Assembly (NCBI RefSeq): GCF_003236175.1
Contig: NZ_QKTW01000016.1
Location: 190,482-254,481 of the forward strand
Reading direction: 5' to 3'
Source of the DNA: Taibaiella soli
GTDB lineage: Bacteria; Bacteroidota; Bacteroidia; Chitinophagales; Chitinophagaceae
DNA length: 64,000 nucleotides
Shown here: in pieces, positions 1 through 7,127 of the stretch
Numbering within the stretch: position 1 is the stretch's first letter
Layout: each line of letters opens with the position of its first letter
The notes under the pieces: generated by a model
Seen by the model: only the letters and a program-made list of their open reading frames with translations
Told to the model about the DNA's origin: nothing
Database searches by the model: none
Position numbers and translations under genes: made by a program

Positions 1-1
1 T

Positions 2-919
2 GCAGGTATGATGGCGACACCAGCACTAGTACTCTATACGTTGCTTCGGAACAAGGTTTTATTCACGCTGAAGAAAAAGCATTTTTATTTCGGGCTGGGC
101 ATATTTCTTCTTTTCATTGGTGGTTATTATTTGCTGCGCGAACATTATAATCCCGGCTATCTGGCGGCTGTGCAAGAGAATGAACTAGGCGGACGCTTCA
201 TGAATACATTGGAACAACATTCCGGAGACGCCTGGTACTATTATGACCGGCTGTCGGGCTTTAAATTCAGCTACTGGATGGTTTTGATTCCTTGTGGTCT
301 GGTTACTGCATACTTTCTGGAAGACAAACGGTTGAAAAGAATTGTGTTCTTCTCTGCCTTGGTGGCGCTTGGCTATTTTACCATCATCTCCACGGCCAAA
401 ACAAAACTCAATTGGTATGACCTTCCTTTGTACCCGTTTCTGGCGGTGATTGCAGGTGTATTCTTGTTTTCTATAGCAGCCACGCTACGCAAATTGCCGG
501 CAGAAAAAATGATTACGGCGGTAAATGTCCTGCCATTTGCATTTGTGTTACTTGTTTTTTACAAGCCGTATAATGAAACCTATGTAACGGTTGCTTATCC
601 GCCAAAAGGAATTGAGAAAGATGGTTACAGCATCAATCTCTATCTGAAAAAAATCATCAATCAAAATTCGCAGGAAGCTGCTCCTACAGACGGACAACTC
701 GCGGTTTCCACGAATGTTTTCGGCAGCAATATCTTCTGGTATTTTAAACTGCTCAATAGAAAAACGGGCCAGAAACCTGAAAGTGTTGATATCCGCACCT
801 TAAAACCAGGTCTGAAATTTATCACCAATGTGGAATCAGAAAAGAAATTTATCGCGGCTAATTATCCCAACAAAATCGTAGATCAGTGGGGTGATGTGAG
901 CGTGTATCAGATTCAATAA
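2..919 (+). CDS. Membrane glycosyltransferase, PMT/ArnT-like (C-terminal part)
   Basis: The reading frame is open to the left edge, so this is the C-terminal part of a longer protein; the first visible Met (base 8) is probably internal. The visible 305 residues hold about five hydrophobic segments followed by a soluble C-terminal domain. The segment around residue 140, with STAKTKLNWYDLPLYP, resembles the family 39 / dolichyl-phosphate-mannose mannosyltransferase pattern in which a K-[LT]-x-W-Y-x-L-P-x-Y-P stretch precedes a membrane helix. Such enzymes transfer a lipid-linked sugar at the periplasmic face of the inner membrane. Substrate cannot be read from the sequence. It ends just before a strong bidirectional terminator at 987-1022. 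Confidence 0.7.
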   Translation, partial: AGMMATPALVLYTLLRNKVLFTLKKKHFYFGLGIFLLFIGGYYLLREHYNPGYLAAVQENELGGRFMNTLEQHSGDAWYYYDRLSGFKFSYWMVLIPCGLVTAYFLEDKRLKRIVFFSALVALGYFTIISTAKTKLNWYDLPLYPFLAVIAGVFLFSIAATLRKLPAEKMITAVNVLPFAFVLLVFYKPYNETYVTVAYPPKGIEKDGYSINLYLKKIINQNSQEAAPTDGQLAVSTNVFGSNIFWYFKLLNRKTGQKPESVDIRTLKPGLKFITNVESEKKFIAANYPNKIVDQWGDVSVYQIQ

Positions 920-986
920 ATCGTGGCCTGGCCAATATCTGATGTCTGATTTTTTGTACGATCACATTTATGGATTTATCATAATA

Positions 987-1022
987 AAAATGCGTCCCGA
1001 CAATATTGTCGGGACGCATTTT
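987..1022. terminator. Bidirectional intrinsic terminator
   Basis: A perfect 18-bp inverted repeat with no spacer (centre between 1004 and 1005), starting with A4 and ending with T4. It lies between the convergent glycosyltransferase and korA genes, so it can stop both. Its central part is closely related to the hairpin at 27441-27480. Confidence 0.85.
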
Positions 1023-1107
1023 ATTGGACGGTTACGATATCTAAGCACTCACAGCCGACTATTCACAACTCACAAAATCAGTACTCAGAAGATCCGCGGT
1101 CAGCGAT

Positions 1108-2952
1108 TTAGAGCAGCTCTTTAATCGCTGTTACCAACTCTGTTCTGGTGATTGGTACACCCTTAATTTTATTATAGCCAACCGCGTCAATCAGGAATTG
1201 ATCACGAATAATTTTGATCAATTGACCGTTGTTGATTTCCGGAATCAATACCTTTTTATAGCTTTTCAACATATCGCCGAGATTGCGCGGGAAAGGACGC
1301 ATGTGGCGCAAATGCGCGTGTGCAACAGATTTACCTTCTGCCTGCAATTCTGCAACAGCGCTTTTAATAGCACCGTATGTAGAACCCCAGCCCAGCACCA
1401 GTACATCGCCTGTTTCAGGACCTGCATCAAGTGTTTGTAATGGAATATAATCAGCAATACGCGCTACCTTTTCTTCACGGGTTTTCACCATATGCTGGTG
1501 ATTTTCCGGATCATAAGAAACATTACCTGTAATGTCTTCTTTTTCCAGACCACCGATGCGATGTTCTAAACCCGCTGTTCCCGGAACAGCCCAAGGGCGA
1601 ACCAGTTTTTCATCACGTTTATACGGCATGAATTTCGGTTCGTCTTCGCCCAGTGCACGCTTAAAGGTTACATCAATCGGTGCAAGATCCGCGCTTTGCG
1701 GATAAGCCCAAGGTTCCGCACCATTTGCGATATAACCGTCACTCAGCAGGATAACCGGCGTCATGTGCTGCACCGCAATGCGTACCGCTTCATAAGCAGC
1801 ATCAAAACAGTCGCTCGGCGTGCTCGCAGAAATTACTGGCATCGGACATTCGCCGTTGCGACCATAATATGCCTGCAGCAAATCGCTTTGCTCTGTTTTC
1901 GTTGGCAAACCAGTTGAAGGACCACCGCGTTGGATGTTTACAATCAACAAAGGAATTTCCAGCATTGCCGCCAGACCCATTGCTTCTGTTTTCAGTGCCA
2001 TACCCGGACCAGAAGTGGTAGTAACACCAAGACTGCCGCCATAAGCAGCACCAATTGCAGCCGTAATACCGGCAATTTCATCTTCAGCCTGGAACGTACG
2101 GATACCAAAGTTTTTATAACGCGCCAGTTCATGCAGGATATCAGAAGCAGGCGTAATCGGATAAGTACCGAGGAACATCGGTAAACCAGATTTTTGTGCC
2201 GCAGCGATCAAACCATAAGACAATGCAGTGTTACCCGTGATACTCCGGTATTTGCCCGCAGGCAGTTTTGCTTTTTCTACTTTATAACGCGTCGTAAATG
2301 CTTCTACAGTATCACCATAGTTGAAACCGGCCTGAAGCGTGCGGATATTACTTTCCAGGATCTCCGGTTTCTTGGAGAATTTATCATGCAGGAAAGAGAA
2401 AGTGCTGGTCATGTCGCGATTGTAGAGCCAGTAAAGGAACCCTAACACAAACATGTTTTTTGCACGGTCTTTCTCTTTGGTACCAAGCGTAATATCTTTC
2501 AGCGCCTCGCGAGTGAGCTTGGTCACATCGATTTTGTGCAGCTCATAACCTTCGAGCGAACCATCTTCCAACGGATTGATACCATCCGGATAATTTGCCA
2601 GACGCAGATTTTTAGCATCAAAACCATCTGTATTGGCGATAATCATACCGCCCGGCTTCAATGATTTCAGATTTACTTTGAGCGCGGCCGCATTCATTGC
2701 GACTAATACGTCACAGTTATCACCAGGAGTGTAAATACGATTGCTCGAAAAATGCAGCTGATACCCACTTACGCCAGGCACAGTACCCTGTGGGGCGCGG
2801 ATTTCGGCAGGGAAATCAGGGAAAGTAGAAAGGTCATTTCCAATCAGTGCAGTATTGTTGGTAAACTGGCTACCGGTAAGTTGCATACCATCACCACTAT
2901 CTCCGGCAAATTTTATAACGACGTCTTCGACAACCTGTACAGGAACAGACAT
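1108..2952 (-). CDS. korA: 2-oxoacid:ferredoxin oxidoreductase, fused gamma-alpha subunit
   Basis: 614 residues. The N-terminal about 200 residues match the gamma domain (GDSGDGMQLTGSQF near residue 17) and the rest the alpha subunit (pyrimidine-binding domain starting near GNTALSYGL at about residue 240, YPITPASDI and the TTSGPGMALKTEA segment). This is the gamma-alpha fusion of 2-oxoglutarate/2-oxoacid:ferredoxin oxidoreductases, which decarboxylate 2-oxoacids to acyl-CoA and reduce ferredoxin together with a thiamine-diphosphate-binding beta subunit. The beta subunit is normally next to alpha but is not adjacent here: the next gene on each side is on the opposite strand. A promoter box TAACTTTG (minus strand, 3012-3019) lies about 60 bases upstream of the start. 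Substrate specificity is inferred. Confidence 0.9.
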   Translation of the reverse strand: MSVPVQVVEDVVIKFAGDSGDGMQLTGSQFTNNTALIGNDLSTFPDFPAEIRAPQGTVPGVSGYQLHFSSNRIYTPGDNCDVLVAMNAAALKVNLKSLKPGGMIIANTDGFDAKNLRLANYPDGINPLEDGSLEGYELHKIDVTKLTREALKDITLGTKEKDRAKNMFVLGFLYWLYNRDMTSTFSFLHDKFSKKPEILESNIRTLQAGFNYGDTVEAFTTRYKVEKAKLPAGKYRSITGNTALSYGLIAAAQKSGLPMFLGTYPITPASDILHELARYKNFGIRTFQAEDEIAGITAAIGAAYGGSLGVTTTSGPGMALKTEAMGLAAMLEIPLLIVNIQRGGPSTGLPTKTEQSDLLQAYYGRNGECPMPVISASTPSDCFDAAYEAVRIAVQHMTPVILLSDGYIANGAEPWAYPQSADLAPIDVTFKRALGEDEPKFMPYKRDEKLVRPWAVPGTAGLEHRIGGLEKEDITGNVSYDPENHQHMVKTREEKVARIADYIPLQTLDAGPETGDVLVLGWGSTYGAIKSAVAELQAEGKSVAHAHLRHMRPFPRNLGDMLKSYKKVLIPEINNGQLIKIIRDQFLIDAVGYNKIKGVPITRTELVTAIKELL

Positions 2953-3011
2953 AGATTCAAAAAATTCAATAATAAAAAAATAACCCCAGGCGTTTTACCC
3001 TTCGGGCAGCG

Positions 3012-3019
3012 CAAAGTTA
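3012..3019 (-). promoter_or_regulatory. Candidate -7 box of korA
   Basis: TAACTTTG on the minus strand fits the Bacteroidota -7 consensus TAnnTTTG and points to korA. A convincing -33 TTTG at 19-21 bases spacing is not seen. Confidence 0.4.
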
Positions 3020-3059
3020 GTCATTTTGGGGCTGGCATAATCGATAAAAGTATATTAAA

Positions 3060-3232
3060 GTTGTAGGTTTTAGGTTATACGTTATTAGTTGTAGATTTTA
3101 GAATATATGTTTAAAGTTGTACGTAATAAATTATACGTAATAAGTTGTTTTTGGGGTCGCCGCAACTTAAAACGTAGAACGTACAACTTAGAACTTAATA
3201 GAACTTTTAATGTAGGTTTGCTGTTGAAGATT
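3060..3232. repeat. Degenerate intergenic repeat tract (ACGTA/TTGTA words)
   Basis: The gap before the VWA gene is built from recurring words: GTTATACGTTATTAGTTGTA at 3073-3092 and AATTATACGTAATAAGTTGT at 3128-3147 differ at a few positions, and ACGTAGAACGTACAACTTAG with relatives follows to about 3230. It reads like slipped, periodic sequence without coding potential. Confidence 0.6.
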
Positions 3233-3238
3233 ATTTGC

Positions 3239-5161
3239 ATGCGTTTTTTCCGTTTTTTAATCATATTATTTTTTATAGCACTTCATCAGGTATCCATTGC
3301 ACAAACCCTGCCTGATGGCGTAAAACAACCAAGAATATTAATCTTGCTTGATGGCTCATCAAGCATGGTACAACCGTGGAGCAAAGATGCTACCCGCTTT
3401 AAAACAGCAGGCCGCATTATCACTTCACTGATGGATAGCATTTATAGACTAAATGATCAGGTGGAATTTGCGTTGCGTGTATATGGTCATCAGTATCCCG
3501 TACAGGAAAATAACTGTTATGACACGAAGCAGGAGGTTATGTTTAGCAAAAACAACCTGACCCAAATGACCTTACGCCTTGCTGCCCTGCATCCTATGGG
3601 TGTCTCTCCGATTGCCTTCTCGCTGAAAGAAGCTGCAGAAATGGACCTTACCGATGAATTACACAACGCTTATAGTATTGTATTGATCACCGATGGCGGA
3701 GAAAGCTGTAATGGAAATATCTGTGATGTGGTAAAAACGCTTCTTGATAAAAAGATAGACTTTAAGCCTTACATCCTCAGCCTGGTAGATTATAAACCGC
3801 TGCAGAAAGAATATGAATGTCTGGGTAGTTATTTAACGGCCTCAAACGAACCACAAATCGGCACAGCCATTGAAACCATTATGGAATCGTACAGGAAAGT
3901 GCTGACTTTGCCGAATATCGTTTCTAAACCAGTACCAGCTGCCTTATCGCCAACTCCGAAACCCGGATTGATAACACCACCTAAAGTAATTATTGCGCCG
4001 CCGCCGCCAATACAAAAAGATACTTTTTCATCTGTAACGAGCCAACCGACTACGACATTCAAACAAGAGCCAATTGTAGCCCATGCGCCAACAACAGTGC
4101 CGCTGCTGGCTAAGGAAATCATTTTCCCGGTGCCGCTGTTTCCGTCGTTGAGATATTTCCCGGTTTATTTTGCCACGCCATCATATAAAAAAGTACCGGT
4201 CCCTCGCTTTACGCCCATTCAGCCAGAACCGATACCGGTAGTACCAACAGCACCAGCGCCTGTTGTCGCGGCTCCAAAACCGACCCCGCCACCAGCGCCT
4301 AAGCCAACGCCACCTCCGGCTCCAAAACCAACGCCAAAGCCAACCAAGCCGCCAGTAGTAATAGCACCACCGCCGCAAAAACCAAAAGAAGCACCGTTTA
4401 CTATTGAAACGGAAGACGCGCAGGAGACTACAGTTGAAGTATACTTTACAGATGGGCATGGAAAATTCTTCTCTTCTACGCCACAGCTCATATTTAGTGA
4501 TGCACACAGCGGCGCTACGATCCAGAAATTTTACCGCACGGTTGATGCTTCCGGCAATCCGGATCCACAGAACATTAAAGCAGGCACCTTCAACATAACT
4601 ACGCTGGGCAAAAGTCTGACGTTGATGAAAAATGTGACGATCACAGAGAAAAAGAAAAATAAGGTGATTGTAAAAGTGAGCAACGGCTCGCTGAAATTTG
4701 TATACGCCGGCAATCCGAAACGTGCAGTAGAGGAATACGAAGCCGTCATCACCAAGCGTTTTGATGGCCGCGTACCAGCAATCAGACAACATTGTAACGT
4801 AGAACTGGAATACACCCCTGGCAACTACTATGGCGAAATCAACACTTTGCCTGTGACTCGTTTCAATACAGATATTGATTTTGGCGGTGAAACTGTCATC
4901 GAAGTACCGGAGGCCGGATTCTTACAGCTCGATAATCCAAATAACTACAAAAGGGTAGTGCTTTACTATCCACTGGGCGATAAATATCTCAGTTTCTACA
5001 CTGCAGATATCGCCAATAATCCCAAACCGGAAAAGCTGGATCTATTGCCGGGTGTATATGAAGCGCATTACATCAAAACGCCAAACATTCCGTATTCGAA
5101 AGAAACGATTGTTCCGTTCCGGGTTACTAGCAATAAGCTTACTAACGTAACTTTAGAATAA
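3239..5161 (+). CDS. von Willebrand factor A domain secreted protein
   Basis: An in-frame upstream Met at 3107 exists, but the ATG at 3239 is chosen because it begins a clear signal peptide (residues 1-22, ending SIAQ) and the upstream stretch is repeat sequence. The 640-residue product has a VWA domain at about 30-215 with an intact metal-ion-dependent adhesion site (D38-G-S40-S-S42, and a later ITDGGES). A long linker (about 235-375) is rich in Pro, Lys and Ala with PKPTPPPA repeats and is likely extended, perhaps spanning peptidoglycan or the surface. The last about 260 residues are beta-rich with no motif I recognise. Likely an exported adhesion or scaffold protein. Its stop codon shares one base with the next start, implying translational coupling. 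Confidence 0.85.
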   Translation: MRFFRFLIILFFIALHQVSIAQTLPDGVKQPRILILLDGSSSMVQPWSKDATRFKTAGRIITSLMDSIYRLNDQVEFALRVYGHQYPVQENNCYDTKQEVMFSKNNLTQMTLRLAALHPMGVSPIAFSLKEAAEMDLTDELHNAYSIVLITDGGESCNGNICDVVKTLLDKKIDFKPYILSLVDYKPLQKEYECLGSYLTASNEPQIGTAIETIMESYRKVLTLPNIVSKPVPAALSPTPKPGLITPPKVIIAPPPPIQKDTFSSVTSQPTTTFKQEPIVAHAPTTVPLLAKEIIFPVPLFPSLRYFPVYFATPSYKKVPVPRFTPIQPEPIPVVPTAPAPVVAAPKPTPPPAPKPTPPPAPKPTPKPTKPPVVIAPPPQKPKEAPFTIETEDAQETTVEVYFTDGHGKFFSSTPQLIFSDAHSGATIQKFYRTVDASGNPDPQNIKAGTFNITTLGKSLTLMKNVTITEKKKNKVIVKVSNGSLKFVYAGNPKRAVEEYEAVITKRFDGRVPAIRQHCNVELEYTPGNYYGEINTLPVTRFNTDIDFGGETVIEVPEAGFLQLDNPNNYKRVVLYYPLGDKYLSFYTADIANNPKPEKLDLLPGVYEAHYIKTPNIPYSKETIVPFRVTSNKLTNVTLE

Positions 5162-5595
5162 TGGCAGTAACATTTAAACAAATAACGACATCGGATCCGC
5201 TGTTTACGCAGGTATGGCAACTCAGAGAAGACGTGCTGCGTCGTCCGCTGGGCCTGTCACTGCAAGATGAAGATCTGAGCAACGAAGCCGACGAAACAAT
5301 TTTTGTTGGTGTGGAAGACGATCGAGTGATCGGTTGTGTGATGGTGAAAAAACTGGATGATGTGGCCAAAGTGCGCCAGATGGCTATTGCGGCCGAAATG
5401 CAAGGTGGGGGCATCGGCCGGTTATTAATGACTGAAGCAGAAGATTGGATCTGGGAAAATGGCTTCAAAAAAATCTCGCTACACGCACGGGTTTCCGCTG
5501 CTACTTTCTACGAGAAACTGGGCTACGAAGTAGTGGGCGATGTCTTTACAGAGGTAAACATTCCGCATGTAAAAATGGAGAAACTCCGTCCTTAA
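5161..5595 (+). CDS. GNAT family N-acetyltransferase
   Basis: 144 residues, a single GNAT fold. The acetyl-CoA pyrophosphate loop is seen as QGGGIG at residues 81-86 inside VRQMAIAAEMQGGGIGRLLM, and the usual C-terminal half (ISLHARVSAATFYEKLGYEVVG) is complete. It would transfer an acetyl group from acetyl-CoA to an amine; the substrate is unknown. The A of its ATG is the last base of the upstream VWA stop codon, and three bases separate its stop from the following acyltransferase, so the three genes form one operon. Confidence 0.9.
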   Translation: MAVTFKQITTSDPLFTQVWQLREDVLRRPLGLSLQDEDLSNEADETIFVGVEDDRVIGCVMVKKLDDVAKVRQMAIAAEMQGGGIGRLLMTEAEDWIWENGFKKISLHARVSAATFYEKLGYEVVGDVFTEVNIPHVKMEKLRP

Positions 5596-5598
5596 ACA

Positions 5599-6759
5599 AT
5601 GGCCCGCATTTGCGTAACGGAAAGTGAGAACGTCCAGTTGTTTGAATCAACTGACGATTTGCCGGCAGCCTGGAATGCAATGCTTCCCACTGGTCATTTC
5701 CTACGCAAAGAACAACTTGTAGTCAATGAAGCGGCACAACTGCCCGATGTACAATTTCTCTATGGCATTATTTTACGCCAAAAGAAACCGGTAGCGCTCG
5801 TTTATTTTCAGGTGTTGTGTCTGCAAGATTATCACGTCAATAAAGAAGGAATAAAAGCCTGGCAGTTTTCACTCTGGAATAGTTTCACCACAGTTACTCG
5901 CCCGAAGCTATTGGTTGCCGGACATCTTTTCCGCCATGATATTGCTTCGTTTTACGCCATTCCTTTGCTTTCATCATACGAAGCTTTTCTCTGCTACAAC
6001 GAAGCTATTAATGCGGCTTTATATCGCAGTAAAGCATGTGCTGTTCTGGTAAAGGATATGCCAGAAAAACTCGTTACTTATTTCCAGCATTTTGCTCCGC
6101 AATATTTGTTGCTGCGCAATGATATTTCTATGGAAATGATCCTGGACGAAAGCTGGCAAACATTCAAAGATTATGAAGCTTCGCTAAAACACAAGTATGC
6201 GCAGCGTGTGCGGAAACTGCGCCAGAATTGGGATTCGTTAAAAGTGCGCGAATTGAATTTTCTGGAAACAGAAAACTGCAAAACGGAGCTGTACGCGTTG
6301 TACCGGCAGGTAAGCAATAAACAACAAATAAGACTAGGGTTACTCAACGAAGATTTTCTCCCATTACTTAAAAAACATAATGGCGATGCGCTAAAAATCT
6401 GGGCAGTCTATGAAGAAGAGAAAATGATTGCATTCCTAAGCGCATGGATTAAAGGAGATGACTTCGATATGTTTTATATCGGTTTTGATTACGACCGGAA
6501 TACCGCACTGAATCTGTATTTCAACATACTTTATTTCAGTGTGGAGCAGGCAATACTGCATCGTAAAAAACAACTGATTCTAGGCAGAACAGCGTTAGAT
6601 GCAAAAGCTCGTTTAGGTTGCCAGCCGAGATATCTTTCCACTTTTATTTTTATCAAAAACAGTTTGCTGCGCAACTATATTATTCGCGCACAACAACGCC
6701 TTACAGCAGACGAGGGTAGTACCTGGGAAAACAAACATCCATTTAAGAAAGATTCGTAG
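5599..6759 (+). CDS. GNAT/FemAB-like acyltransferase of unknown substrate
   Basis: 386 residues, no signal peptide. The C-terminal half has the layout of GNAT or FemAB-type proteins: a basic helix SLKHKYAQRVRKLRQNW near residue 195, then MIAFLSAWIKGDDFDMFYIGFDYDRN and a helix region typical of this fold. I do not recognise a named family; Bacteroidota relatives are usually annotated only as acetyltransferases or peptidoglycan biosynthesis-like proteins. Start chosen three bases after the previous stop. The stop codon (6757-6759) lies inside a hairpin (6755-6780), which may act as terminator. Confidence 0.7.
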   Translation: MARICVTESENVQLFESTDDLPAAWNAMLPTGHFLRKEQLVVNEAAQLPDVQFLYGIILRQKKPVALVYFQVLCLQDYHVNKEGIKAWQFSLWNSFTTVTRPKLLVAGHLFRHDIASFYAIPLLSSYEAFLCYNEAINAALYRSKACAVLVKDMPEKLVTYFQHFAPQYLLLRNDISMEMILDESWQTFKDYEASLKHKYAQRVRKLRQNWDSLKVRELNFLETENCKTELYALYRQVSNKQQIRLGLLNEDFLPLLKKHNGDALKIWAVYEEEKMIAFLSAWIKGDDFDMFYIGFDYDRNTALNLYFNILYFSVEQAILHRKKQLILGRTALDAKARLGCQPRYLSTFIFIKNSLLRNYIIRAQQRLTADEGSTWENKHPFKKDS

Positions 6760-6780
6760 CGAGGCTTTTTTCTCGCTACG
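6755..6780. terminator. Hairpin at the end of the acyltransferase gene
   Basis: Nine-bp perfect arms (CGTAGCGAG at 6755-6763 and CTCGCTACG at 6772-6780) around a loop with a T run. It includes the stop codon. The T tract is in the loop rather than after the stem, so termination is only probable. Confidence 0.45.
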
Positions 6781-6817
6781 GTCGCGGAGGCACGACGTTT
6801 TTTCCTAACGCAAACGA

Positions 6818-6985
6818 ACTGGCGCGAGTGTTCCGGAGGGTCACTCGTGTCTAAAATTCATGTCAGTCTCTGACTGACGCCTAATAAACAGTGCTAACCG
6901 CCCGGCTGGCATCAGCAGCATGTCGTCAGTCAGAGACTGACATGAGCACTCGTCACGAGAGCGCTACGCTAACTCTCGCGCCAGT
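6818..6985. repeat. Nested palindromic element
   Basis: The gene-free gap 6760-7127 holds a nested set of inverted repeats: 11-bp outer arms (6818-6828 with 6975-6985), a 6-bp pair (6844-6849 with 6954-6959) and 21-bp perfect inner arms (6859-6879 with 6924-6944). The interior has no ORF. It could be a MITE-like insertion or a structured RNA. Confidence 0.7.
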
Positions 6986-6995
6986 CAAATAAAAA

Positions 6996-7026
6996 ACGGT
7001 CAGACGACTTAGAGTCGTCCGACCGT
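6996..7026. terminator. Bidirectional terminator between the acyltransferase gene and polA
   Basis: Fourteen-bp arms (6996-7009 and 7013-7026) with one T-C difference that leaves a G-U or A-C pair depending on strand, loop TAG, preceded by a run of A. It lies between convergent genes. Confidence 0.75.
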
Positions 7027-7081
7027 ATCAATACTGTTAAATAAAAAATCATCATTGCGCGGGACATCTCCTATCGTCGAT

Positions 7082-7127
7082 GTGACAAACACGAGCACTC
7101 ACCACTGACAACTCACCACTCACAAAA
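7082..7127. repeat. Degenerate CACTCACCA-type tract
   Basis: ACTCACCACTGACAACTCAC and the following CACTCACAA form an approximate 9-11 base period just beyond the polA stop. The preceding ACAAACACGAGCAC word recurs near 34711 and, more loosely, 38402. Confidence 0.55.

Noticed and set aside
942-1124. 60-codon frame overlapping the terminator at 987-1022
   Set aside because: It runs through a perfect terminator palindrome and into korA.
4181-4792. Long minus-strand frames inside the VWA gene
   Set aside because: Antisense shadows of the Pro/Lys-rich repeat region with Trp/Arg-rich, non-protein-like composition.
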